A stretch of 64,000 nt of DNA from Nakaseomyces glabratus (taxonomy: Eukaryota > Ascomycota > Saccharomycetes > Saccharomycetales > Saccharomycetaceae). Each line of letters starts with the position of its first letter. Within the stretch, counting starts at the first letter, position 1. The DNA is taken from positions 1,240,001 to 1,304,000 of the forward strand of contig NC_088962.1 of the NCBI RefSeq assembly GCF_010111755.1, given 5' to 3'. Below, one piece after another: positions 9,122 to 18,467 of the stretch. The position numbers were made by a program, and so were the translations under genes. Below the pieces are notes generated by a model. The model was not told where the DNA came from and searched no databases. It worked only from the letters and a program-made list of their open reading frames with translations.

Positions 9122-11559
9122 TACGTCCACGTAGTAATTTGGGGACACTTCCGGAGGAACCCAGTGTGGAGAGCAAGTCGGGGCGCACACTGGCCGGCAT
9201 AACCAGCTCCCGGAAGGAGAGTGGTATGAGATCACGGACAAGTAGCGGGTCTGCGCAGGCTGTGGGCCTGGGTCTCGGGAGAAGACCCAGCGATAATTTA
9301 TTCCATGGGCACGCTGATCCGCTGGACACGATGCAGATGTTGAGCGAGGCTCTGCCTCAGCCGCCTAAGATAGAACACGGTATGCGTCGTGAAAGGCCGA
9401 TATCGAACGACTCTATTATGACTACTAAGAGTTCTGAAATCTTTTCGACTAGCTCTTCTGATACGCAGTCGAATATCTCTGTGGCCACGAACGATAGTGA
9501 AGACCACTCTTTTGGGATGGATAAATCTGTGGACAACTCTTCTACTAATGCCACACTGACTAACAGGTCTATCGAGAACAGATCAAACGGAGACTCCTAT
9601 AGTATTGGTGAGAAGTCAGACGTATCGGTCAATCGTTCCACGAAGTCGGGAAATAACCCGTTACAGAGAACTCAGAGTGAGACTATATCGGTGAACATGT
9701 CCCACAATAGGAGCATGAATGGTGCAATGAAACAACCAACTCCCCCTTTTATGGGAAAGAACAGTAGTATACCGAACCTAAGATATAATTCTCAACCACA
9801 ACAAGATAATAGATCGGTACCTAACGGTGAATTTGGGTCAAAGCTTTATAACCTCTCCAATAGTACATCGGCCATTATCCCAAATGCAGGGACAGGATCT
9901 AAGCTTGCATTAACCCCATCACAAAGATATAGACTGAGAAAAGAACAATCTGAGCATGCACTGCGAGACGTTATCAAAAGAAAAGAAAAATTATATGACG
10001 AACAGGATGGAATAATAGAGCTACAAGAGGGAGATATTGACGGCTCATTTATCTTTAATGTCCCTATGTCTTCATATTCTACAACCTCTTTTCTAAACAC
10101 GACTCGACAAAAGGACAGTGCAACCAATTCTAGTAGCACCATAACCGAAAGAATCACTCCTGGTGAGAATCAGTCTCAGAATAATAGAGAATCAAATATG
10201 TCTTTTGCAAGCACCATATCAAGCACATCAATGCTTGATTTTTTTGAGATGCCTACTTCTCCAATACCTGGCGTGAACAAAGTATCTGATTTTCAATACT
10301 TACAGGATACAACGAAGCATTTGAGCTCAGTTTACTTACATTCCTCAACTAAACTTTCGAAATCGAAACTCTCGGAAAGAACTGCATCTGCAGATTGCCT
10401 TCCTTTAGAATTTAAAGAGGCCAGTGAGAAAGGTATGGAAGACTTATTATTAGTTTCAGAAAATAAACTAGACGCGGTGAGCCATACAAGACCAAGCTGG
10501 CTACCACCCAAGGATCCAGAAGAAAAGAAATTACATGAAAGAGAAATATCGAAGACCCTAAGTATGGCCTCCTTGGATCAGCTTGAAAAGAACAAAGATA
10601 GAGATTCAAAAATTATAAAAGATGAAACAAATAAACAGAAGTACGTGTTGCTAGTTGATAGAAATATTACACGGAAATCCTCTCTACAAAGTTTAAAAAA
10701 AATAATATGGGAAACACCAATAAATGCAGAATTAAGAAATCATATTTATGATATGGTATTACAGAGTGAAGCTCGTTTAGTCACAGAAAGGTTTACAGAA
10801 TCTTTTGACGATATCATTAAATTGTCGAACAGAATTGAACTAACTAAGACAAAAGAGATTGAAATAAGAAACTTGATAACGGCAAATATAGAAAACAAAG
10901 CCGGTGGGAAATATGATGTATCTGATGATTTGGTATTAATGTTAAAACTGAAATCCATCTCTCAACAAGGTATCCTACCTGGTGATGAATTATTATTCCA
11001 TCATTTATTAATAGATGACTCATTTGAGAATTTGAACCAAGTGTGGGAAATGGTAAATCTAATTCAAATGACGTGCTTTAATGAGATTACTAAGGATAAA
11101 TTTGATTCCAAGATACTCGAAAAATCAGGTGTAGTGGCATCTTATATGTTACAAGATGATAGTTTCAAACATGAATTCAATGCCAACTGTTTGAACTCCA
11201 ACACGTGGTGGAACATATTGGAAAGAGTAAACCATGACCTATTTATGTGGATCATAGATATAATTGTAACCATGAACTCACAACCATTTAAAAACTCACC
11301 AATTAACAAAGAAAAGTATTCTGAAGTAAACTGGGACGTCTATCGAGACAATAAAGTGCTAATCAACTATCAAATTCTGATATCTTTCGCTTTGAATGTT
11401 CTTCTAAACTATCATTTCGGGTTCAACGATCTAAAATCTCTTGCAGATGTGAAGGATAAAAATTTTTGTATCCCCATTTCTGAAGAAAATTATCTAGACA
11501 TTGATGAGATAAACAGCCTTTTTGTTGGAAAGTGGAAGCATTACTTCAAAAAATTTTAG
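9118..11559 (+). CDS. SBE22: Sbe2/Sbe22-family Golgi-to-cell-wall transport protein
   Basis: Sbe2 and Sbe22 are redundant S. cerevisiae proteins that help move wall components from the Golgi to the bud surface. 813 residues, against about 850. The open frame continues five codons upstream but without an ATG, so I use the first in-frame ATG, at 9118. The N-terminal two thirds is hydrophilic and Ser/Asn/Thr-rich, probably disordered. The last 300 residues are folded-looking and contain the family's conserved region (from about SRKSSLQSLKKIIWETP to the C-terminus). There is no signal peptide or membrane span. Position right after BIG1-KIC1 matches S. cerevisiae SBE22 (YHR103W) rather than its duplicate SBE2 (YDR351W). 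The gene name rests partly on that synteny. Confidence 0.9.
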   Translation: MIRPRSNLGTLPEEPSVESKSGRTLAGITSSRKESGMRSRTSSGSAQAVGLGLGRRPSDNLFHGHADPLDTMQMLSEALPQPPKIEHGMRRERPISNDSIMTTKSSEIFSTSSSDTQSNISVATNDSEDHSFGMDKSVDNSSTNATLTNRSIENRSNGDSYSIGEKSDVSVNRSTKSGNNPLQRTQSETISVNMSHNRSMNGAMKQPTPPFMGKNSSIPNLRYNSQPQQDNRSVPNGEFGSKLYNLSNSTSAIIPNAGTGSKLALTPSQRYRLRKEQSEHALRDVIKRKEKLYDEQDGIIELQEGDIDGSFIFNVPMSSYSTTSFLNTTRQKDSATNSSSTITERITPGENQSQNNRESNMSFASTISSTSMLDFFEMPTSPIPGVNKVSDFQYLQDTTKHLSSVYLHSSTKLSKSKLSERTASADCLPLEFKEASEKGMEDLLLVSENKLDAVSHTRPSWLPPKDPEEKKLHEREISKTLSMASLDQLEKNKDRDSKIIKDETNKQKYVLLVDRNITRKSSLQSLKKIIWETPINAELRNHIYDMVLQSEARLVTERFTESFDDIIKLSNRIELTKTKEIEIRNLITANIENKAGGKYDVSDDLVLMLKLKSISQQGILPGDELLFHHLLIDDSFENLNQVWEMVNLIQMTCFNEITKDKFDSKILEKSGVVASYMLQDDSFKHEFNANCLNSNTWWNILERVNHDLFMWIIDIIVTMNSQPFKNSPINKEKYSEVNWDVYRDNKVLINYQILISFALNVLLNYHFGFNDLKSLADVKDKNFCIPISEENYLDIDEINSLFVGKWKHYFKKF

Positions 11560-11808
11560 TACTACATTCATTTTATCAGCAACATTAGACCTTTAATAGT
11601 AATATAAACCGAGAATGCATACAATATCATTAATAGGCTTTCATCTATTTAGATTATTATATACAATTCGTAATAGTACACTAGATAAAAAATTGATACA
11701 CAATTTAATATTCAAAATAAATAGCTCACTAGAGGCTTCAATTGATATTCAGTTATTTTGAACATATATCTCGCCAAATTGCAAATTTTCAAATGTTCCC
11801 CAGAAAAA

Positions 11809-11818
11809 GCGATGAGCT
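11809..11818 (+). promoter_or_regulatory. PAC site upstream of RIO1
   Basis: GCGATGAGCT, followed directly by TGAAAAAG, a partial RRPE. PAC plus RRPE is the standard ribosome-biogenesis promoter pair in yeasts. Confidence 0.75.
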
Positions 11819-11834
11819 GAAAAAGTTTCACTAT

Positions 11835-11856
11835 TGAAAAATGCGATGAGCTCATC
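11835..11856 (+). promoter_or_regulatory. RRPE-like element fused to a palindromic PAC site, RIO1 promoter
   Basis: TGAAAAAT (11835-11842) abuts GCGATGAGCT (11843-11852). The PAC continues into CATC, giving the 12-bp palindrome GATGAGCTCATC at 11845-11856, 96 bp before the ATG. Confidence 0.75.
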
Positions 11857-11951
11857 TGTAAGGAATTATATAACTTGGTGCATTTGAATATATTGTTAAA
11901 AACTGAGTTGAAACATTTTCTAGCTAGCGCCTTAACTGATACAAGTACAAG

Positions 11952-13475
11952 ATGGACGATCTAAGTGATAAGTTTCGCAATGTTAAAGTGTCAACTGATC
12001 ATATCAATAACCAAATAATGGATAAGTATGGACACAAGATCAAAACTGATGAACTATCAATCAACAAAGCGAAGACCAATAAAGATAAAGCCAATAGAGC
12101 CACTGTGGAGAATGTTTTAGATCCCCGTACCATGAGGTTTCTGAATGCTCTTGTTAACAGAGGAGTCATTGCTGGTTTAAATGGGTGTTTAAGTACTGGT
12201 AAAGAGGCAAATGTTTATCATGCTTTTGCCGGTAGTAAGATGGCAACAGAACAGCAGAGTGATGAGCCAAAAGAGGATATAGATGCCAATGCTATACCAT
12301 CCAAAGGAAATATAGACATTTCTGAAAACAGAGCAAAGACCGCGGAAGACTTGATAAGGGAAGGAAGAAAAGAATACGCAATTAAAATCTACAAAACATC
12401 GATCCTTATTTTCAAGGACCGTGAGAGATATGTGGATGGTGAGTTTAGATTTAGGAACTCAAGATCTCAACACAATCCTAGAAAAATGATAAAGATCTGG
12501 GCTGAAAAGGAATTTCGTAACTTAAAAAGAATCTACCAAATGGGTGTTATACCATCTCCTGAGCCAATAGAAGTTAAAAATAATGTCCTTGTTATGGAAT
12601 TTTTGAATAGAGGTGATGGATTTGCCTCACCTAAATTGAGAGATTACCCATACAAAGATAGAGAGGAAATATACTACTACTATCATATTCTTGTCTCTTA
12701 TATGAGACTGTTATACCAGGTCTGCCGTTTAGTTCACGCAGATTTATCAGAATATAACACTATTGTTCACAAAGAAAAATTATATATGATCGATGTTTCC
12801 CAGAGTGTAGAACCCGAACACCCAATGAGTTTAGACTTTTTACGTATGGATATTAAGAATGTTAACTTATACTTTGAGAAGATGGGTATCGAAATCTTCC
12901 AAGAGAAAGCTATATTTCAGTTTGTTATAACAGATACTTTGGATAAATTTGATGGTGATATGAACAGCTATGAGGATCTAAGGAAATATGTTGCCACAAA
13001 CATTCCTATAAAAAGGACTCAGGAAGATGAAGCTGAGGATGAAGTTTTCAGGTCTTTACATCTGGTTAGAAACCTTGAAGGTTTAGAAGAAAGAGACTTT
13101 GATCGTTTTACCGATGGTAAATTCGATTTACTGAAGAGTTTACTTGCTCAGGATAATAAGAAAAATTATATTGCTGCCCAGGCATCTAAAATAAATGTGG
13201 ATTCATCAGATGAAAACATAAGTGACAGTGAAGACGAAGGAAGTGATGATGGTAGTGATGACGACACCGATGGTTCTGATGAAGAAGAGCAATACTCGGA
13301 AGCGGAAAGCTATGAGGAAGTTCCAAAAGAATTAAAAGGTAAAAAGTATGAAGACAAAGATCTCAAAAAGCAAAGAAAGCAAGAGGCCAAAGAAGCAAAG
13401 AGGGAGAAGAGGAAAACTAAGGTGAAGAAACACATAAAGAAAAAGCTTGTCAATAAAACCAAGTCAAAGAAATAA
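11952..13475 (+). CDS. RIO1: Rio1 atypical protein kinase/ATPase, 40S maturation factor
   Basis: Rio1 acts in the last cytoplasmic steps of small-subunit maturation (20S to 18S rRNA) and in cell-cycle and rDNA control. 507 residues, against 484 in S. cerevisiae. The RIO domain covers about 60-340: an ATP-binding loop with STGKEANVYHA, an ATP-anchoring lysine in EYAIKIYKTS, the RIO1-specific segment DRERYVDGEFRFR, catalytic Asp264 in VHADLSEYN and metal-binding Asp281 in MIDVSQSVEPEHP. There is no classical activation loop or substrate-recognition lobe, as expected for RIO kinases. The C-terminus is a long acidic stretch followed by a Lys-rich tail (KKHIKKKLVNKTKSKK). It converges on RTC5 with only 97 bp between, the same arrangement as S. 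cerevisiae YOR119C/YOR118W. Confidence 0.98.
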   Translation: MDDLSDKFRNVKVSTDHINNQIMDKYGHKIKTDELSINKAKTNKDKANRATVENVLDPRTMRFLNALVNRGVIAGLNGCLSTGKEANVYHAFAGSKMATEQQSDEPKEDIDANAIPSKGNIDISENRAKTAEDLIREGRKEYAIKIYKTSILIFKDRERYVDGEFRFRNSRSQHNPRKMIKIWAEKEFRNLKRIYQMGVIPSPEPIEVKNNVLVMEFLNRGDGFASPKLRDYPYKDREEIYYYYHILVSYMRLLYQVCRLVHADLSEYNTIVHKEKLYMIDVSQSVEPEHPMSLDFLRMDIKNVNLYFEKMGIEIFQEKAIFQFVITDTLDKFDGDMNSYEDLRKYVATNIPIKRTQEDEAEDEVFRSLHLVRNLEGLEERDFDRFTDGKFDLLKSLLAQDNKKNYIAAQASKINVDSSDENISDSEDEGSDDGSDDDTDGSDEEEQYSEAESYEEVPKELKGKKYEDKDLKKQRKQEAKEAKREKRKTKVKKHIKKKLVNKTKSKK

Positions 13476-13572
13476 GCATATATCATAATATTATATATCG
13501 TAGTCAAGTACATGCTAAATACATTGTATTCGTGAAGTTAATATCAAACACATAGCACTACGGAGTTTATAT

Positions 13573-15240
13573 TCAGACTGAGCCACCACTTTGATGCTGA
13601 CCGACAAGACCAACCATTTCCAAAAGTGCTTTATCTTCACTAAGGCTTTGCAGGTTTATGGTTTGTCTACGTTTTGCTTCTGCTTCCTCCCATTCTAGTT
13701 GTTTCAGTTGTTCGGCTAATTCTTTTTCTCCCCCACAACCCCACACCTCAACATTTTGTATTATAAAACGTATTTCAAAGCTTTTACTATCATCATTGTC
13801 CAGCAAGCTAGTCTTAAAGCCTCCACCAGCACCTACATGTCTAAATACACCGAACTCTAAACTGCTATCCATTGTCAACGATATGTTTCCAGGAATAAAT
13901 TTAATATCATTTTGCTTGACAATAGGTTGCTCACTTCCAACCCCGATACCTCCACCTATTGTATTGAAATACATAGTTCTTTCCATACACGATTGATATG
14001 TTTTTTGTTGTGGTGTTAATTCCATAATTGTCATATTCGTTGCTCCGAATTTTTCTTTATTTGAAACCTTCCAAGGTTCATCAATGTAGACAGCATACGT
14101 AACTTTCTTCTTTGTCAAATGTATCGCATCCAGGTTCTGATCATTTTCTCTTAGTTTAGGGAATGAATATAAAAACGATCTATATCTTGGATTCTTACTA
14201 TCTGCGTAAGATTCATCATCCGATATTCTAGTACCACTTACAATCATAAGAGTTGGTGCCTTCCATCGAAAAACTTTGGACTGTAATGATCTCATTGAGA
14301 ACCCACTTTCTTTTCCAACGTACAATTTCTGTAGTTTAGTAATAGTAATGGAATTAGGTAAACCAATAATAACCTGTGCGTATAATGATGGTGTCAGGAC
14401 ATCCTGATGGCTTAGGTTGGCTAAATCGTTTACATGATCAATTAAATCGTCTACGCCAAATAATAAATGCTCAAAGAGATTTGACATGTACGGTACAAGG
14501 GATATCATAATGGTGTTGAAAGCGTTCAATATATCTGTTGCTGGAATGCCGATATCATTAGCATTTCCAAGTGCCGAGGTGCTTATTGTATTAGCGATGC
14601 TTATAGCTGAGCTTTTAAAATTATTCCAATTAGCTATAGTATCCGACAACTCTACTTTACAATTAGTGGTTGCGACACCTGTAACCAAAGTCAACAACCA
14701 TGCAACCAAGAGTATTAACTTATCATAGGGTATATGAATACTTTCAATTTCAATATGATCATATGTCTTCAAAATATCACCCAAATTTGTAGACTTTATC
14801 TTGTTCTCTGATTCCTTTGCTTGACCACATAGTCCCAGTGTGACTGTTATATCATACCTAGTTATTGTTGTATTAACAAGCTTCTCAAATCTCTTGACGT
14901 TTATAATTGCTATTACTTTTAGTAAACCAAATCCAGTGATACTATCTGCGATTGGTTGGTGAAACAAAGGAAAGTTTTGTAACAACCGTATAGTCTCTGA
15001 AACCGCAGACCACACATTAGGCTGAGCGTCCAAATAAAGGGCTTCCTTTATGAGTGTGTCATCGATAGGTTCGTTCAGATCTATAGCATTAAACCTTTTC
15101 TTAAATGCAGCAATCTCAGTGACTGTAAACAGCTTAACCACCCGTGTGTTAAAGTATTGCAATATTTCATCTCTAGTCTTAAACTGCGGATGTGATTTTG
15201 ACTCTTTATTGTCCTGTGGGCTTGATGCGGTCTGACCCAT
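13573..15240 (-). CDS. RTC5: Rtc5, TLDc-domain vacuolar protein
   Basis: 555 residues, against 567 in S. cerevisiae Rtc5. TLDc proteins (Oxr1, Rtc5) bind the V-ATPase and promote its disassembly at the vacuole. The N-terminus MGQTASS is a good N-myristoylation signal (Gly2, small residue at 6), which fits membrane anchoring of Rtc5. The C-terminal half (about 290-520) carries the TLDc domain, with an FRWKAPTLMIVSGT segment, a strand region with FGVFRHVGAGGGFKT, and VEVWGCGGEKE near 500. A charged helical tail follows. The N-terminal half is helical and poorly conserved. The start is the only ATG that exposes the myristoylation motif. It is divergent from ESF1 on its other side. Confidence 0.93.
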   Translation of the reverse strand: MGQTASSPQDNKESKSHPQFKTRDEILQYFNTRVVKLFTVTEIAAFKKRFNAIDLNEPIDDTLIKEALYLDAQPNVWSAVSETIRLLQNFPLFHQPIADSITGFGLLKVIAIINVKRFEKLVNTTITRYDITVTLGLCGQAKESENKIKSTNLGDILKTYDHIEIESIHIPYDKLILLVAWLLTLVTGVATTNCKVELSDTIANWNNFKSSAISIANTISTSALGNANDIGIPATDILNAFNTIMISLVPYMSNLFEHLLFGVDDLIDHVNDLANLSHQDVLTPSLYAQVIIGLPNSITITKLQKLYVGKESGFSMRSLQSKVFRWKAPTLMIVSGTRISDDESYADSKNPRYRSFLYSFPKLRENDQNLDAIHLTKKKVTYAVYIDEPWKVSNKEKFGATNMTIMELTPQQKTYQSCMERTMYFNTIGGGIGVGSEQPIVKQNDIKFIPGNISLTMDSSLEFGVFRHVGAGGGFKTSLLDNDDSKSFEIRFIIQNVEVWGCGGEKELAEQLKQLEWEEAEAKRRQTINLQSLSEDKALLEMVGLVGQHQSGGSV

Positions 15241-15724
15241 TGATAATATAGGATCTAAATAAAATTAAATGTCGATTGAAGTGCTGCTTGCTTTCTAGTT
15301 GATTGATAAACTGTTGTAAAAAAACACCTCTGCCACCTCTTTATATGGATCAATCAAACACAACAGGCTGTTGAACAGAGTTGCTCAATTTGCACAAAGA
15401 GCTCCCTAATTTTTCGGCAATAAGCTGCAAGAAACGATGATCTTATATGTACTCTGATCTACAAATGTTATCTCAGTTTGATTAGATAGAGGTACAATGT
15501 AAAGCTATTAGGCCATACATACTGTATGCTATTATTACATATATTGGCTACATGCACATAAAATACTGCGAATCCTAATTGCAAATACTTAATACTTTCG
15601 AAACTAACCACTGCATCCAGAACTTTACTTACCTTGTAACTTTCGCCGTAGACTAACTATGCGTTACAATGGCCCCGAAAAGAGCAGATACTACCATTTG
15701 TTACTTAAACAACTATTATATATT

Positions 15725-15734
15725 GCGATGAGCT
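15725..15734 (+). promoter_or_regulatory. PAC site in the ESF1 promoter
   Basis: GCGATGAGCT, about 240 bp before the ESF1 ATG. Confidence 0.7.
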
Positions 15735-15860
15735 TGTTATTATTATCGGCAAGGAAACATTAACGCACCTACGCATGTTTCTAAGCAAATTGCCAGTTTT
15801 TGTCAAATTTCCTGAAAAATTTGAAAAAAGTTTCGGCAATTTTGAAAAAAAAAAAAAATT

Positions 15861-15876
15861 TGCGATGAGCTCATCG
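15861..15876. promoter_or_regulatory. tail-to-tail double PAC palindrome, ESF1 promoter
   Basis: GCGATGAGCTCATCGC is a perfect 16-bp palindrome of two PAC sites sharing AGCT. It is directly preceded by an A13-TTT tract and followed 5 bp later by a TATA-like element, about 100 bp before the ATG. Confidence 0.75.
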
Positions 15877-15976
15877 CAAAGGTATAAAGAATACTATTAG
15901 TTGTGTATGAATCTTGTAAGCATGAAATTATTGTAATAGAGAAGACCCGGCATATAGGACAATTAAAACTGTAGTT

Positions 15977-17803
15977 ATGTCTGAGGAGAAGAGTAACGAT
16001 CCCAGATTTTCAAGGATCTATAATGATCCCAAGTTTAAGAAGAGTAACTCTAAGCAATTGAAGATAAAACTGGATGACCGTTTTGGCAAGAAAGATTTGG
16101 AAGTTGCTAGGAGAGCTAAAGTCGACAAGTATGGTAGGAAGATAAAGGAAGGATCCAGCAAAGATATTGAGGATTTTGACAAGTACTTTGAGAAAGATGA
16201 GAAAAGTGCTGAAGAAGAGAGCGCCGATGAGGGAGATGTGGCCAAGTCTAAGAAGATTGTTGATAGAGCCAGAGGTGAAGTACCTAGTGATTATGTTAGT
16301 TCTGAGGATGAGTTTACCTCGTCAGATTCTGATACATCAGGTGATAGCGACTATGATAGTGAGATTGAAAGCGGTGACGAGGCTCAAGAAGAGCAAACCA
16401 AGGTAGAGACCGGTGATGCCACTAAGACACTTGCGGCGGTTAACCTAGACTGGGACCATGTTCGTTCAGTTGATATGATGGTTACATTCTCAAGTTTCTT
16501 GCCAAAAGGCGGTAAAATTGAAAAAATATGTATCTACCCAAGTGAATTTGGTAAAGAAAGAATGAAAAGAGAAGAAGTTGAAGGTCCACCAAGGGAATTA
16601 TTCCAAAAAAATAAGAAGAAGAAGAAGAAGAACTCAAGTGAGGATGAGGAGGAATCTGATGTCGATATCAAGGATCTATATGAGGAAGGTAATGCTGATG
16701 ACCAGGTCGACAAAAGGGCCTTACGTCAATACCAGCTTGACCGTTTAAGATATTACTATGCTGTCATATATTGTAATAATGTCGAATCCGCTAAGGCTAT
16801 CTACGAGAACTGTGACGGTACAGAATACGAATCGACGGCAAATATAATCGATCTTAGATATGTTCCTGACGGCATGGATTTTGACGATGAGCCTAAGGAT
16901 CAATGTGAGGAACTTCCAAAAAACTATAAACCACACCAATTTAGCACTGATGCACTACAACATTCTAATGTTAAGTTGACATGGGACGAAACACCTGTGG
17001 ATAGAGTTGAAGTAGCAAAGAGGGCGTTCACACAAAAGGAAATCGAAGATATGGACTTCAAGGCTTACCTTGCGTCTGACAGTGATGAATCAGAAGAGGA
17101 AGTGAATGAGGAAGCTAAAAACAAATTGAAATCCCTTGTCGGAGAATCACTAAAGATTGACGGAAAGGATGGTTCAGATGAAGACGAGGGAATGGATATG
17201 GAAATTACATTTACGCCAGGACTAGACGAGGCCAATGCTGAAGGTGAGGATAAGGATGGTGAAGATAACGAAGAGACAACAATCGAAAAGGTTAGACGTA
17301 AAGAAAAGGAGAGACGTAAAGCTAGAAAGCAAAAGCTGAAGGAATTAAAGCAGAAATCGGAGGAAGAGAAAAAGCAAAAACTTAAGTCCAAGCACGATGA
17401 ACCATTGTCAGACAAGAAGAAGGCAGAACTTGAACTATTGATGATGGATGAAAACGAGTCTAACAGTGGTATCAACTCCAAGGCGCATTTCAATATGAAT
17501 GAAATTCTCCGCTCTGAAAAGGAGAAGAGTAAGAAAGGTAAATTTCAGAAAAAACAAAGAATTGTAGAAGACGATTTCAAACCTAACCTGGACGATGACA
17601 GATTCAAGGAAGTGTTTGAAGATCATGATTTCGCAATTGACCCATCTCAACCTGAATTCAAGGAAACTAAAGCTATGAAAGAGATTTTGAAAGAACGTAG
17701 GAAGCGTTCTAGAGACTCTAAGCATGGTAAAGAAGAGCACACCGATAAGAATGACATCAACAAGATTGTCAGTAAACTGAAGAGCAAAAAACACAAGAAA
17801 TAA
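15977..17803 (+). CDS. ESF1: Esf1, nucleolar pre-18S rRNA processing factor
   Basis: Esf1 is an essential nucleolar protein of the small-subunit processome, required for early pre-rRNA cleavage leading to 18S rRNA. 608 residues, against 628. The sequence is highly charged. It has an N-terminal NDPRFSRIYNDPKFK motif, a long acidic stretch (about 70-145), an RRM-like core (VDMMVTFSSFLPKGGKIEKI to about residue 300), coiled charged regions rich in Lys/Glu, and a C-terminal NUC153-type segment (DDRFKEVFEDHDFAIDPSQP) followed by a Lys-rich tail. In S. cerevisiae ESF1 is YDR365C, not beside RTC5; its place here between RTC5 and RPO31 reflects lineage-specific retention. Both spacers around it carry PAC sites. 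Confidence 0.96.
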   Translation: MSEEKSNDPRFSRIYNDPKFKKSNSKQLKIKLDDRFGKKDLEVARRAKVDKYGRKIKEGSSKDIEDFDKYFEKDEKSAEEESADEGDVAKSKKIVDRARGEVPSDYVSSEDEFTSSDSDTSGDSDYDSEIESGDEAQEEQTKVETGDATKTLAAVNLDWDHVRSVDMMVTFSSFLPKGGKIEKICIYPSEFGKERMKREEVEGPPRELFQKNKKKKKKNSSEDEEESDVDIKDLYEEGNADDQVDKRALRQYQLDRLRYYYAVIYCNNVESAKAIYENCDGTEYESTANIIDLRYVPDGMDFDDEPKDQCEELPKNYKPHQFSTDALQHSNVKLTWDETPVDRVEVAKRAFTQKEIEDMDFKAYLASDSDESEEEVNEEAKNKLKSLVGESLKIDGKDGSDEDEGMDMEITFTPGLDEANAEGEDKDGEDNEETTIEKVRRKEKERRKARKQKLKELKQKSEEEKKQKLKSKHDEPLSDKKKAELELLMMDENESNSGINSKAHFNMNEILRSEKEKSKKGKFQKKQRIVEDDFKPNLDDDRFKEVFEDHDFAIDPSQPEFKETKAMKEILKERRKRSRDSKHGKEEHTDKNDINKIVSKLKSKKHKK

Positions 17804-18038
17804 ACTCTGAACATTCTATAAATAGCAAGAAAAAGGCTCAAAAACGTCATTGTCACATAAATAAACGCATTTATCTGTATATTATAAGTTACTTAAAATT
17901 ATAAGTGGATGAAAAATGAGATTAATCACTACGTATCTGAACTTACATCAACACTACAATAGTACGGAATAGCACTGCTTATACGCTTTGTTTAATGTAC
18001 ATCATGTATTACGTCGCATGGAACCGTCATTGATAAAC

Positions 18039-18060
18039 TGAAAAATTTCTGCGATGAGCT
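18039..18060 (+). promoter_or_regulatory. RRPE plus PAC pair, RPO31 promoter
   Basis: TGAAAAATTT (exact RRPE core) followed 2 bp later by GCGATGAGCT. Confidence 0.8.
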
Positions 18061-18110
18061 TCTCAAAGAATTGAAAAAAAAAAAAAAAAAAACGAAAATT
18101 GGAAATTGAT

Positions 18111-18119
18111 CTCATCGCA
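18111..18119 (-). promoter_or_regulatory. inverted PAC core, RPO31 promoter
   Basis: CTCATCGCA is the reverse complement of TGCGATGAG at 18050-18058. The two 9-bp arms flank the A19 tract. Confidence 0.65.
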
Positions 18120-18467
18120 TCGAGAAGTTGTCAAAAGAAGATAGTGTATAAAGGTCTTTTGATATTGACAATTGGCTCTTCTAGATTGTGTAATACATAT
18201 CTGCCTAGCAAGTGATTTTCCGAAGTTGTAGTGGAGACCAGTGCAAAATAGTGTCAAGACTGATATCATTCCCAGTTAGTGTTTTTTTTTGTTGTTCAAG
18301 TTTACTGCCGATTTTAAGCAAAGCACTTATAATATCAACATTGTGCACTTCTGGTTCTCTTGATCAGAACTACTTGCTTCATAATAGTTTTTCTTCTTTG
18401 GTGATAGGTTGATAGTTTATAGGAGCTTTATTATTTTGATTGCGATACTAAATACTGTTGAGACAGA

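Larger units (their letters stand above)
11560..11951 (+). promoter_or_regulatory. RIO1 promoter region
   Basis: Tandem spacer, very AT-rich in its left half. Two PAC sites and RRPE-like A/T elements sit within 150 bp of the RIO1 ATG. This spacer also marks a synteny break between the SBE22 block and the RIO1 block. Confidence 0.65.
15241..15976. promoter_or_regulatory. divergent promoter region, RTC5 / ESF1
   Basis: AT-rich. Elements cluster toward ESF1: a PAC site (15725-15734), A/T-rich RRPE-like repeats (15805-15860) including A13 at 15845-15857, a palindromic double PAC (15861-15876) and TATAAAG at 15882-15888. The RTC5-proximal half shows nothing I can name. Confidence 0.65.
17804..18467 (+). 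promoter_or_regulatory. RPO31 promoter region
   Basis: Tandem spacer. RRPE consensus TGAAAAATTT lies at 18039-18048, a PAC at 18051-18060, A19 at 18074-18092, and an inverted PAC core at 18111-18118. A TATA-like GTATAAAG lies near 18146. The remaining 300 bp to the ATG are AT-rich, with nothing else I can name. Confidence 0.65.
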
